Positions 1 through 7,902 are shown, counted from the stretch's first letter. The stretch: 34,458 bases of DNA from Bacillota bacterium (GCA_023435565.1 JAEYRN010000016.1:1-34458), one strand, 5' to 3'. Made by a program: numbers and translations. The notes: generated by a model from the letters alone, not told the origin.

Positions 1-78
1 CACGTAATGCTGTCCCAATTAGACCGGGGAGAACCAATCCTCGTATTAAAAAGACAGCTCGGGATCGGTACCCAATGA
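1..78 (+). CDS. Possible 3' end of a gene cut by the window edge
   Basis: An open frame runs from base 1 to a TGA at 76-78 (25 codons, ending ..RQLGIGTQ). No family is recognised and a frame this short can be open by chance. If real, the gene is convergent with the transpeptidase-like gene that ends at 80. The alternative is that this stretch is the lost 3' end of that opposite-strand gene. Confidence 0.15.
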   Translation, partial: HVMLSQLDRGEPILVLKRQLGIGTQ

Positions 79-79
79 A

Positions 80-643
80 TCAAAAAAAGTGCTTGTAATT
101 ATTTACAGCGTAGCTTGATGACATTGACCCTTTGGGTACCCCATGGATTCCCACTTCACCGCCGATATTAGCGTTAGAAGGTATTTTTCCGTTTTTTTTG
201 GCCGCATTATGCTTAATCCATGAGTCTTGATTGGGATAATCGATCCAAATGAACCTCGACCATGAGGCATGAGGGTATTTACTCCAGATCTTAAAAATTC
301 CCTCCGGTGTACAGCCGTCTCCTTGCCGAAGTTTATCGTCAATGGCGTTGAAACCGAAAACCACCGGATAACTCTTTATTGCTGTAGAATTGTGGTAAAG
401 AGTCAGTTTAAACTTTAGTTTTTCAATCCTTATGCTGAGCTTGCTTGGGTTAATGCTTGAGATGTCGATTAAATCGGCTAATGGCTCGTTATAGTTCAGA
501 TATTCGTTTACAACTCTTTGAGCCGAGACTTGTTCTCGATTGTTTTGATTCTTATATATACTGAATGTATTTAACAATATTACTGTTAATATAATCCCTA
601 AAAGTATTATGATAATAATAGTTCTACGGTCAACCTTAACCAT
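80..643 (-). CDS. L,D-transpeptidase (YkuD domain), truncated before the catalytic Cys
   Basis: Membrane-anchored YkuD-type L,D-transpeptidase, the family that makes 3-3 cross-links in peptidoglycan. Residues about 8-27 form one hydrophobic anchor; the YkuD core follows, with G-D-G-C-T-P-E-G-I-F (about 108-117) and the G-I-H-G-V-P motif (about 166-171) that carries the first active-site His. The family normally continues for 20-40 residues to a S/N-x-G-C-I-x-L motif with the nucleophilic Cys. Here a TGA stops the frame right after N-N-Y-K-H-F-F, at a run of seven T on the coding strand (82-88). Neither neighbouring frame restores a convincing G-C-I motif, so the gene looks inactivated or its end replaced. 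The start ATG has a GGAGG site. It lies just downstream of a frameshifted small secreted gene, so the pair may be a decaying operon. Confidence 0.75.
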   Translation of the reverse strand: MVKVDRRTIIIIILLGIILTVILLNTFSIYKNQNNREQVSAQRVVNEYLNYNEPLADLIDISSINPSKLSIRIEKLKFKLTLYHNSTAIKSYPVVFGFNAIDDKLRQGDGCTPEGIFKIWSKYPHASWSRFIWIDYPNQDSWIKHNAAKKNGKIPSNANIGGEVGIHGVPKGSMSSSYAVNNYKHFF

Positions 644-658
644 TCGTTCCTCCTATAA

Positions 659-851
659 TTAATCGGTTGTATAGGTAATCGTTATTTTTTCGGGAACGCT
701 ATCTTGAAAGTATTCAACCAACTTGTTGTAGATCGTTTCATATTTTGGAAGCTGATCGTCAAAGTTATAAATGGCTTTCGAAGCAAGCCGAGGATACGGG
801 TATTAACAAGATGGTGAACATTATTAAAATAACAAAAACAGCCTTTCTCAT
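659..851 (-). pseudogene. Small secreted protein, frameshifted
   Basis: An ATG at 851 follows a GGGAGGG site and begins a classic signal peptide (M-R-K-A-V then a hydrophobic stretch ending V-S-S-A). That frame stops after about 28 codons. A one-base shift near A-C-F opens a second frame reading S-K-A-I-Y-N-F-D-D-Q and continuing to ..I-T-I-T-Y-T-T-D and a TAA at 659-661. The combined product would be about 63 residues. Its end is 15 bases before the transpeptidase start, so the two were probably co-transcribed. No family is recognised. The shift could be a sequencing error. Confidence 0.45.
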
Positions 852-1194
852 TTCATCCCTCCCATTTTCTACTGATAGGGAAATATTGGCTGTTTTAGGT
901 AACGAACTCCGGCTTATTTAGTTCCTTAAACTAATCAATCATTCTTTACTATATTTTTCTTTCAGTTCCAGACTCTTTTGATCATAAAATAATTAAATTA
1001 CTTTAATGTTTTAAGGAAAATTAAACCACAATTGTCTTTTTGAGTCGTCAAATTGATCTGGCTGGTACTTGAATAGGTTGCTTTAGCCCGATAAATAACT
1101 GCTTGGATATAGATTATGGTATACCGGAATTCCTTTATAGAAACCAATCATCAAGGATAAGCTATCCTAAATAAAACAAAAAGAAGGATCTATC
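852..1194. other. Intergenic region, no gene seen
   Basis: About 340 AT-rich bases between the divergent transpeptidase/secreted-peptide pair and the dehydrogenase operon. It must hold both promoters. A weak candidate for the rightward one is TTGAAT (about 1069) with a 17-base spacer to TAAATA, but the -10 match is poor. No RNA structure or open frame is convincing. Confidence 0.5.
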
Positions 1195-2382
1195 ATGAAA
1201 GCTGTCGTATTTCACCGTCCCTACGAAATTGCCGTAGAGGACGTCCCTGAACCGAAAGTAACCGATCCGAACGAGGTGATCGTGGAGGTAACTTCCACGG
1301 CGATCTGCGGTTCGGACCTTCATTTATTCCACGGATTGGTGCCCCATACCCCCGAAGGGATGATCATCGGCCATGAATTTATGGGACGAGTGGTCGATAT
1401 CGGAAAGAACGTTACCAAATGGAAGAATGGCGACCGGATTTTAGTCCCCTTTCCAATTGCTTGCGGCGAATGCGAAATGTGCCGCGCCAGGTTATGGAGC
1501 CATTGCGTCCGGACCAATATTCACGGCGAGTCCGGCGGAATCTTCGGTTATGGTAATTCCTACGGCGGTTATCAAGGAGGGCAGGCGGAGTATGTCAAGG
1601 TGCCTTACGCCGATGTCAGCCCGATCCATATTCCTGACAACCTCACCGATGAACAAGTGCTTTTCTTAACGGATATATTACCGACTGCTTATTGGATTGT
1701 CGATGTCTCCGGCGTTAAACCCGGTGATGTTGTGGCTGTCTTCGGTTGTGGTCCGGTTGGTTTATTTGCCCAACGTGCAGCATTGTTTAAAGGGGCCGAA
1801 CGAGTCTTTGCTGTGGATCATGTGCCGTATCGGTTGGAATTTGCGGCCAAACATAACCCGGGAGTTGAGACGATCAATTTCAAAGATCGGGACCCGGGAG
1901 AAGTAATTCTCGACCGGACTAAAGGCCGGGGCGCCGATGTGGTTATTGATGCGGTGGGGCTGGAAGCGGAACCGGCCAATCTGCCCATCGCTGCTGTCGC
2001 CGGTATGAACCGAATGGGCCTGCCGCAACTACCCGGCCTGCGACCGGAAGATCAACCGGCGTTGGCATCTATCTCAGCAATCAATTGGGAAATAGAGTCA
2101 ATCCGTCATGGTGGAACCTTGGGAATTGCCGGAGTTTACGGCGCCAAAGCCAATGGCTTCCCCATCGGCGATCTCTTTGCCAAAGGAGTAACCATCAAAT
2201 GCGGACAGGCTTTAGTCCAAAACTATCTGGATGAACTACTAAAATACATAGCTGAAGGGCGGCTGCAGGCGGATGATATTATCACTCATAAACTCCCGCT
2301 GGATGAAGCCATGAAAGGTTATGAACTTTTCTCCAGAAAAGAAGATAATTGCGTAAAAGTTGTAATGCATCCCAAACATTAA
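1195..2382 (+). CDS. Zinc-dependent alcohol dehydrogenase, formaldehyde-dehydrogenase-like
   Basis: Medium-chain zinc alcohol dehydrogenase, 395 aa, the usual length for the glutathione-independent formaldehyde-dehydrogenase-like branch. The catalytic zinc ligands are visible as Cys38 (A-I-C-G-S-D), His60-Glu61 (G-H-E-F) and Asp160 (L-T-D-I-L-P-T-A). The structural zinc site has four cysteines, 90, 93, 96 and 104. The Rossmann motif G-C-G-P-V-G is at 184-189 and an acidic residue follows in F-A-V-D-H, favouring NAD. Cytoplasmic. The true substrate cannot be told from sequence; polyols, aldehydes and alcohols are all seen in this family. It precedes a LarA-like gene by 30 bases, suggesting an operon in which the racemase-like product and the dehydrogenase act on the same hydroxy compound. 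Confidence 0.9.
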   Translation: MKAVVFHRPYEIAVEDVPEPKVTDPNEVIVEVTSTAICGSDLHLFHGLVPHTPEGMIIGHEFMGRVVDIGKNVTKWKNGDRILVPFPIACGECEMCRARLWSHCVRTNIHGESGGIFGYGNSYGGYQGGQAEYVKVPYADVSPIHIPDNLTDEQVLFLTDILPTAYWIVDVSGVKPGDVVAVFGCGPVGLFAQRAALFKGAERVFAVDHVPYRLEFAAKHNPGVETINFKDRDPGEVILDRTKGRGADVVIDAVGLEAEPANLPIAAVAGMNRMGLPQLPGLRPEDQPALASISAINWEIESIRHGGTLGIAGVYGAKANGFPIGDLFAKGVTIKCGQALVQNYLDELLKYIAEGRLQADDIITHKLPLDEAMKGYELFSRKEDNCVKVVMHPKH

Positions 2383-2412
2383 TTTATTAGAAGATTATGA
2401 TACTAAGGGATA

Positions 2413-3591
2413 ATGACCACTATAAAAATCCGATGGGAAGATTCGAACCTTAAAATCCCGGTTTCCGAAAACAACGTAGTTCAATGCTTGGAACCCATAT
2501 ATCCTATGGCTATAACCGAAAGTAAAGCCGAAAATTTAGTAAAAAAGAGCCTGGCCCAGGTAAAAAAAACGATTATTACCGCTGGAAATATTGTAATTAT
2601 AATGGAGGATTCCACCCGGGCCACTTTGACCGGGCTGTTTGTAACAACATTAGTCCGGGAATTAATTAATCTAAGGGGTACTAATCAGGGTATATATTTA
2701 CTTATCGCGGCCGGGGCTCATTATAATTTATCCCAACCGGCTCTTGCCAAAAAAACCGGTCAGCTTAATATCCCGGTTATAATTCACGATTGCTCGGACC
2801 AAAACCAGTTAAGCCTGATCGGTAATAGTAAATCAGGAATACCCCTTTGGTTTAACCAACTTGTAGTCCAAGCGGATTTAAGGCTTACCATTTCCACTGT
2901 TAACATCCATCCCATGGTAGGTTTTTCGGGCGGGGGAAAAATTCTCTTGCCGGGTGTGGCCGGGTTGGAAACTATTACGGCCTTTCATAGTTTGCTCCAA
3001 GGGAAAGCGGGAGTCTATCAAAATGAAATGCGGGAATTGATTAACGAATCACTATACCGCCTTCCGGTCTTTTATAGTTGGCAATTGTTGACCCAACCTG
3101 ACGGTACTATTTTTCAAATAGTTCCTGGACCTGTTATGGAGGCTCACTCCCAAGCTATCCAAGAGCTAACCGGTATTGTTTCGATTTCAAGGCCGAAATA
3201 CCCGGCTGATTTCGTATTTGCCCATTGTCGCCCTTTTAACCAAAACCTACTTGGAACTTTCAAATCTTTAATCCAGTTACCCCATTTGGCAAATCCCGGA
3301 GGAACCATTGTTTTGTTTAATGAAGCAGCCCAAGGGAGCGGAGAACATCATTGGCGCAAAAAGCCCGCTATTGTCTTAGACCAGAAAAAATACCTGGATG
3401 ATGCTTTTGAAAAATTCAATGTGATTGTTTTTTCTCCGGCTGCAAATATTGAAGATTTCCATTATCTCTTTCCCAAAAGCTTTCAGCTGGTTAAGCTATT
3501 TCAAGAACTTCTTGAGATGATCAAGCTGAAACATGACTCAATCATTACGGTCATACCTTATGCTCCGATTACTTTGATAAAAGGTTATTAA
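2413..3591 (+). CDS. LarA-family nickel-pincer racemase/epimerase
   Basis: Homologue of lactate racemase LarA (DUF2088 superfamily), which uses a nickel-pincer nucleotide cofactor bound to a lysine and moves a hydride on an alpha-hydroxy acid. All key positions of the Lactiplantibacillus plantarum enzyme have a counterpart at regular offsets: D-S-T-R-A at 66-70 (Arg69), G-A-H at 101-103 (His103), His166 in I-H-P-M, G-G-G-K with Lys176, and His192. This suggests an active enzyme. At 392 aa it is somewhat shorter than LarA. The usual G-x-H-R is G-A-H-Y and D-x-T-R-P is D-S-T-R-A, so the substrate may not be lactate. The cofactor genes larB, larC and larE are not in the window. Probably co-transcribed with the preceding dehydrogenase. 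Confidence 0.8.
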   Translation: MTTIKIRWEDSNLKIPVSENNVVQCLEPIYPMAITESKAENLVKKSLAQVKKTIITAGNIVIIMEDSTRATLTGLFVTTLVRELINLRGTNQGIYLLIAAGAHYNLSQPALAKKTGQLNIPVIIHDCSDQNQLSLIGNSKSGIPLWFNQLVVQADLRLTISTVNIHPMVGFSGGGKILLPGVAGLETITAFHSLLQGKAGVYQNEMRELINESLYRLPVFYSWQLLTQPDGTIFQIVPGPVMEAHSQAIQELTGIVSISRPKYPADFVFAHCRPFNQNLLGTFKSLIQLPHLANPGGTIVLFNEAAQGSGEHHWRKKPAIVLDQKKYLDDAFEKFNVIVFSPAANIEDFHYLFPKSFQLVKLFQELLEMIKLKHDSIITVIPYAPITLIKGY

Positions 3592-3615
3592 ACCGGTTTT
3601 TGATTAGCTACTAAA

Positions 3616-3822
3616 TTAATAATCAATTTCTTCTATAACCAACATCAACATCCATAATAATATGGAGCAGCTTATTCCCATTGCTAGAATGTAATATGGT
3701 TGAAAATTAAATTGGTAATCCGGGAGAGAGGTTATTCCCAGCCAAAAAGAATAACTACAAATTACCAGAACAACAACGCTAGCTATTAAAATGAACGGCT
3801 TCAAACGGATAATATTTTTCAT
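3616..3822 (-). CDS. Small two-helix membrane protein (paralogue 2)
   Basis: A 68-aa protein with two hydrophobic helices (about 9-30 and 43-63). It aligns with the gene just upstream over most of its length: both have C-x-Y-S-F-x-L-G after helix 1 and a Y/F-x-L-A-x-G-I-x-C-S-I-x-L block in helix 2, then an acidic end. The start is three bases after the upstream TAG, so the two are a translationally linked tandem duplication. Function not recognised. Confidence 0.6.
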   Translation of the reverse strand: MKNIIRLKPFILIASVVVLVICSYSFWLGITSLPDYQFNFQPYYILAMGISCSILLWMLMLVIEEIDY

Positions 3823-3825
3823 GAC

Positions 3826-4041
3826 CTAGCCTACCTTGTTTCGGTTCTTGAGCGCTTCCAGGATTAATGCCAAGAGATAAAGAGTGATCGAACAAAAGAT
3901 ACCTTTCGCCAAAAAATACCAAGCTGCCGAATCATTCGAGAATTTGCCCTCAAACACATTGTTACCCAGTAAAAATGAGTACAAACAAATTCCAAAAACT
4001 AAGATTGCTGAAAAACATACAAGAGTTTTCAGTTTCTTCAT
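3826..4041 (-). CDS. Small two-helix membrane protein (paralogue 1)
   Basis: A 71-aa protein with two predicted membrane helices. The ATG at 4041 is chosen because a GGAGG site sits at the right distance; the in-frame TTG six bases earlier touches that site. Shares the C-x-Y-S-F-x-L-G and L-A-K-G-I-x-C-S-I-T-L blocks with its downstream neighbour. The conserved Cys in each helix is a feature of both copies. No known family is recognised; it is the first gene of a two-gene unit. Confidence 0.6.
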   Translation of the reverse strand: MKKLKTLVCFSAILVFGICLYSFLLGNNVFEGKFSNDSAAWYFLAKGIFCSITLYLLALILEALKNRNKVG

Positions 4042-4206
4042 TTTCAACCTCCTTTTAAATCTTACAGTATATGATAAAGTTTTTTACAGTAACTAATAAT
4101 TTCTATTAATCGGCCCTATTTCCTCCAACCTCCATCCATTTAAATCCGCTTCATCTTATTTTACTAACATAACATCAAGAACCTTTTATTGATCGATAGC
4201 TTATAA

Positions 4207-6492
4207 TCAACCAACTTCGCTAAATAACGGGGTTAATTCTCCGGTATAATAAATAAACAGCTTATGCAAAGGCCGAGTCATAATCACATAAAGCAGTTTG
4301 GTGTCCAATTCATTTTCCCGGTAATTACTGCTGTCGGCATTAGCGATAATTACCACATCAAATTCCAAACCTTTGGCAAGATATGAAGGTAGCATTACTA
4401 ACCCGCTCCGGTACTCGGTCTCTTTCCCAGTCATAATCACCGGCGTTTCCTTAGCCTTAAAATATTTAGCAAACTTTTCACATTCCTTAATTGTCTTACA
4501 GATAACAGCGATTGACCGATAACCCGCTTCTTTTACTTCGGCAATTTTCTCCTCGATTGCTTTCACAATTCCCGGAATATCTTTCTCCTTAATGATTCTA
4601 ACCTTATCCCCATGACGGACCACAGGTCTCGCCAGCACCAATTGGCCCCTATTAATCCGGTTGATTACTTCATTGGCGGCCTCCATTATTTCAACTGTTG
4701 TCCGGTAACTCTGCTCCAATGTTAGGAATTCACTGACTTCATCACTAAAAACTTCCTTGCGTAATAACTGCCAATCATTTAAACCCCGGTAGGAATGTAT
4801 TCCCTGACTAAGATCGCCGAACATGGTAAAAGAACTGTCTTTGATAATCTTTTTGACGGCAAATAATTGAAAAACGCTGAAATCCTGGACTTCATCAATA
4901 ACAATATGTTTAACCGGAATCCTCTCCTCCAACCCGTAAAAGCAAAATTTAAGATAGACCAATGGGGCTAAATCCTCCAATTCAATATGGCCCGAATTCA
5001 AGTTGGCTAATGTCTCGCGGCGAAGGAGTTCCAATAACTCCGGGTTAATTCCCTTTGCATAGCCAATTAAGAACTTAGGGTCGGTGAGCAAATCCCGGTA
5101 ATACCTAATCGGGCTTAGTCTGGCTAATTTTTTAAAATATTCTTTGACTCCCTCTTTGAGGAACTGTTCCACTTCTTTGACCCGTTCGTTCTTGCGGTCA
5201 ATCGTTTCAATAATCAAACGTTGCCGTTCTTCCGTATCGGGTATTACTAATTTTAAACGTTCAATCCGTAAATGACATTTGGATTGCAGCTTCATAATAT
5301 ATTCATCTTTACGATCTTTTAACCTTTTATTGAAATGCTTCTTTAATTCTTGAACCCGTTTTAAAACCGGCCAAGAAACGTAATCCCTAAAAAACAGCTC
5401 TAATATTTCCTGATGGGTATAAATCACCCAATCCCCAATCCGAAAATCAGCTTCGGGTATTAGAGTCTGTTCAATTTGGGCCATATACTCATCCAAGATC
5501 TCTTTAAATCCCATTGAAGATTTAAAAGCGATCATTTGTTTCTCAAGTTCCATTTGGGCCTGTTCTTCCAGAGTGTTGCCCCTACCTAAAAAATCCGTCA
5601 GTCGGTAGTTTGGGTCCCGGACTTTAAGTTTCTCGCCAATCAGTTCGATAGCAAACTCCTCAAAGGTAGTCTGCCTGACCCGTTCCACGCCCAACTCCGG
5701 CAGGACTTCGGAAATATAGTTGAGAAAGAACCGGTTAGGAGCGATGATCATAAAGTTTTCCGGTTTAAATGAACCTTCATAATTGTATATCAGGTAGGCG
5801 ATTCGATGGAGCGCAATGGTGGTCTTACCGCTACCAGCCACCCCTTGAATAATTAGCGGCATTTTAAGATCCGCCCGGATAATCCGGTTTTGCTCCGCTT
5901 GGATTGTCGAGACGATCTCCTTGAGCCGGTTATCAGCGCTGGCTCCCAGGTGGGCCTGGAGAAATTGATCGTTAGTGGTAATGTCAATGTCAAAGATTCC
6001 TCGAAGAATTCCCGTATCAATGGTAAACTGACGTTTTAAAGACAATTCACCGTTGATCTCGCCCTCCGGGCAAAGATACTTGGCAGGACCCAATCTTTCC
6101 TCATAATAAAGATTAGCTACCGGAGCTCGCCAATCGATAATGATTAATCCTTGGTCCTCTTCCCGAGCCAGACACATTTTACCGATATATAATTTCTCCG
6201 ACTCCGGTTTACCTGTCTCCCAAAAATCAATTCTGGCGAAGTACGGTTTATTCCGAGCATCTTCAAGATTTTGTAATTTCAGCTCCAAACCGCTTTGAAG
6301 AGCGGCGTTAACCATCAGGTCGATGAATTCCTGACTGGCTTCCGAATTTACAATTCTCCTAAATCGATTGACTTCTCGGTCCACATGGCTCTTTTTCCCG
6401 GTCGCGTTCTCTAAGGTATTGGCTACATATTCAAGGGTATAGTTCAAGTGGTCCTTCTCTTCTTGATATGCTTTATGGTCTTCCGCGGGCAT
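4207..6492 (-). CDS. helD: HelD-type UvrD-like helicase (RNA polymerase recycling factor)
   Basis: A 761-aa superfamily 1 ATPase, close in length to HelD of Bacillus (774 aa). HelD binds RNA polymerase and uses ATP to free stalled polymerase from nucleic acid. The N-terminal 60 residues are rich in charged helix, consistent with the secondary-channel arm. Walker A G-V-A-G-S-G-K-T-T is at 217-225, Walker B I-D-E-V-Q-D at 532-537, the Q-S-Y-R-T-T motif at 594-599, and a C-terminal L-P-S-Y-L-A-K-G-L-E-F-D helicase motif with M-T-R-P near the end. Between the two RecA halves lies a helical insert (about 300-480). The start has an AGGAGG site eight bases upstream. Single-gene unit as far as seen. 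Confidence 0.88.
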   Translation of the reverse strand: MPAEDHKAYQEEKDHLNYTLEYVANTLENATGKKSHVDREVNRFRRIVNSEASQEFIDLMVNAALQSGLELKLQNLEDARNKPYFARIDFWETGKPESEKLYIGKMCLAREEDQGLIIIDWRAPVANLYYEERLGPAKYLCPEGEINGELSLKRQFTIDTGILRGIFDIDITTNDQFLQAHLGASADNRLKEIVSTIQAEQNRIIRADLKMPLIIQGVAGSGKTTIALHRIAYLIYNYEGSFKPENFMIIAPNRFFLNYISEVLPELGVERVRQTTFEEFAIELIGEKLKVRDPNYRLTDFLGRGNTLEEQAQMELEKQMIAFKSSMGFKEILDEYMAQIEQTLIPEADFRIGDWVIYTHQEILELFFRDYVSWPVLKRVQELKKHFNKRLKDRKDEYIMKLQSKCHLRIERLKLVIPDTEERQRLIIETIDRKNERVKEVEQFLKEGVKEYFKKLARLSPIRYYRDLLTDPKFLIGYAKGINPELLELLRRETLANLNSGHIELEDLAPLVYLKFCFYGLEERIPVKHIVIDEVQDFSVFQLFAVKKIIKDSSFTMFGDLSQGIHSYRGLNDWQLLRKEVFSDEVSEFLTLEQSYRTTVEIMEAANEVINRINRGQLVLARPVVRHGDKVRIIKEKDIPGIVKAIEEKIAEVKEAGYRSIAVICKTIKECEKFAKYFKAKETPVIMTGKETEYRSGLVMLPSYLAKGLEFDVVIIANADSSNYRENELDTKLLYVIMTRPLHKLFIYYTGELTPLFSEVG

Positions 6493-6662
6493 AATGCGCC
6501 TCCTTTGCTTTTATAATTTCAGATGGAACTCTATTTTACTCGAAAGTAATGAAAAAGCAAAGCTTAAAGAAGGTTTAAATTAGGAAGCCTCCTTACTAAT
6601 AGCCAAATATTGTTCTCTTTCTAAGATTTAAACTACTTTTTTTGCTATTTATTTTTGTACAC

Positions 6663-6873
6663 GGTTCCGACGGCGTGATACTTTTTGAGCGACCAAAAAG
6701 TATCCAAAAAGTCGCCGTGGAACCAATGGTTCCCGGACCCTCCTTTATTCATCCCAGTTTTTAGAATGTCTTCGCCATCCATGGCAAACTGACTGGCAAC
6801 CAGGCCAAGTCTTCCGATGGCGACCGCTTTTTTCCCTCCTAGAAAGAAGCGTCGCTCGCCTCCATCCTTGGAG
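6663..6873 (-). repeat. Multi-hairpin repeat family 2, copy A (inverted relative to copy B)
   Basis: Read on the minus strand, this stretch matches 13468-13620 over about 150 bases with scattered changes. Shared parts: a CTCCA-AGGA-TGGAG hairpin (6860-6873), a pyrimidine/purine hairpin, the pair TCGCCATC...GATGGCGA, and a GGAACC/GGTTCC hairpin (6719-6733) whose partner in copy B is GAAACC/GGTTTC. The left end forms a strong 62-base structure: GGTTCC/GGAACC outside (6663-6668, 6719-6724), ACGGCG/CGCCGT next, and an 11-bp perfect inner stem GATACTTTTTG/CAAAAAGTATC (6677-6687, 6694-6704). No protein is convincing here. Confidence 0.75.
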
Positions 6874-6922
6874 TCTGTATGAAAGCTTTAAATCTATGTT
6901 CTAAAACATAAGAGTATGAAAA

Positions 6923-7144
6923 GCACCGACCGACAGGGATGTCGGGCGCATGGCATGGGAACAGGATGTTCCAATGTCATTGACTTTTTAACCTACCCTG
7001 AAGACGACTGCATGGATGCAGGAGTCAAATTTAAATGGCGTAAACCTTTCTTTCGTAGTGTCAGGAAGACACGGAGTTATTGCAGGGGTCTGGGGAGTCG
7101 CACTCCTCAGCGCGTGGGGTTTGGGGACCTCGCGCCAGGTCCCC
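6923..7144 (+). repeat. Multi-hairpin repeat family 1, copy 1 (probable structured RNA)
   Basis: Six hairpins in 215 bases, each with a counterpart at 14722-14942. H1 6930-6945 CCGACA/TGTCGG, loop GGGA; H2 6958-6972 GGAAC/GTTCC, loop AGGAT; H3 7008-7021 CTGCA/TGCAG, loop TGGA; H4 7058-7072 GTGTC/GACAC, loop AGGAA; H5 7094-7106 GGAGT/ACTCC; H6 7123-7144 GGGGACCT/AGGTCCCC. A small CAAT/ATTG hairpin follows H2. Stems differ from copy 2 but stay paired, and H1-H4 loops keep GGA. The open frames across this stretch are by-products of the repeats. No clear promoter or terminator was identified. Confidence 0.75.
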
Positions 7145-7222
7145 AAGAAAAAGTTTGAGTGCATTGAATAAACCCTGGCAGCAACAGTTTGGCATCCTAT
7201 GTCTGGGAACGAACGACCCATT

Positions 7223-7531
7223 TCATACAATACTCTCCAATTCTCCCCTCCCAATCCGCTCAATCCAGCGGCATAAAACTATCCCGTCCATCAGCCCCCG
7301 GGTATAAAGGATCTCGTCCTGACGGTTCAGTTGTTGCATGGATTCGGAGCTGTAATCATCCAGCAGGTCCCGGTCTTCCTGGGAGAGCTTGTCCCAGAGC
7401 CGGTTGAAGAGTTCGGACGGGACCTTGTCCAGTTCTTTGTATTCGGGGTCGTTCACTAGGATTTCGTCGTGGATCTGGCAGATGCGGTCGAAGATTAGTT
7501 TTTGAAAGCCTTTACTTTGATCGCTGAGCAT
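7223..7531 (-). CDS. Small acidic helical protein, DUF6809-like
   Basis: A 102-aa soluble, acidic, all-helical protein. It has the layout of a family of small Bacillota proteins (DUF6809-like): an N-terminal helix, a N-D-P-E-Y-K-E-L segment (about 27-34), a L-S-Q-E-D-R-D-L-L helix, and a C-terminal Y-x-R-G-x-x-D-G-x-x-L helix. Family assignment is from pattern memory and is uncertain. The ATG has GGAGG five bases upstream. It stands alone between a hairpin repeat and heptad repeats. Function unknown; such genes often occur as single copies in accessory regions. Confidence 0.6.
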   Translation of the reverse strand: MLSDQSKGFQKLIFDRICQIHDEILVNDPEYKELDKVPSELFNRLWDKLSQEDRDLLDDYSSESMQQLNRQDEILYTRGLMDGIVLCRWIERIGRGELESIV

Positions 7532-7551
7532 GAGAACCTCCGTTTAAAAAA

Positions 7552-7579
7552 GGTAAAGTGAAAATGGTAAAGGGTAAAA
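7552..7579 (+). repeat. Heptad repeat (GTAAAGG-type), four units
   Basis: Four in-phase seven-base units: GGTAAAG, TGAAAAT, GGTAAAG, GGTAAAA. Similar phased heptads occur at 14587-14628 and 19568-19602. This tract lies just upstream of the ribosome site of the leftward 102-aa gene. Confidence 0.6.
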
Positions 7580-7729
7580 TTATAATCAGGATTAGGTTTA
7601 AAATTAGTGTCTATAACCCTTTCCCTTAAAGGGAACATGTTCAGCTCTGTTTGCAAGTACATTAAAAAATCTCCAGTCAAATACTATCATCGGTTGAGTG
7701 ATACCCTTTTCATTTTTCAATTTATTAAT

Positions 7730-7860
7730 GCCGACCGGGAGATGAATCTCCCGGCTACTAGATGGAAGCCCGTTGGGCTGATTTCGGCGAAATGTTTCGG
7801 TCCAAAACAGGGCCAGAGGCCCTTGCATCTTGTAGCCGGAGCATTTATGCTCCGGTCGGC
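7730..7860. repeat. REPIN-like element: two inverted REP hairpins with GTAG tags
   Basis: A nested palindromic element of 131 bases. Outer stem GCCGAC (7730-7735) / GTCGGC (7855-7860). Left hairpin CGGGAGAT/ATCTCCCG (7736-7753), right hairpin CGGAGCAT/ATGCTCCG (7837-7854). GCTAC (7754-7758) pairs with GTAGC (7832-7836). Inside are AGCCC/GGGCT, ATTTC/GAAAT and GGGCC/GGCCC mini-hairpins. Each large hairpin, read in its own orientation, is preceded by GTAG, the tetranucleotide recognised by REP-associated tyrosine transposases (RAYTs). No transposase gene is in the window. Confidence 0.75.
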
Positions 7861-7902
7861 GAATTGATTTGATTAAATTTCTCCAATATCCATTCGATTT
7901 CA

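Noticed and set aside
6916..7307. Small rightward proteins across repeat family 1
   Set aside because: Frames run through paired hairpin arms that vary as RNA or DNA structure, not as codons; no ribosome site.
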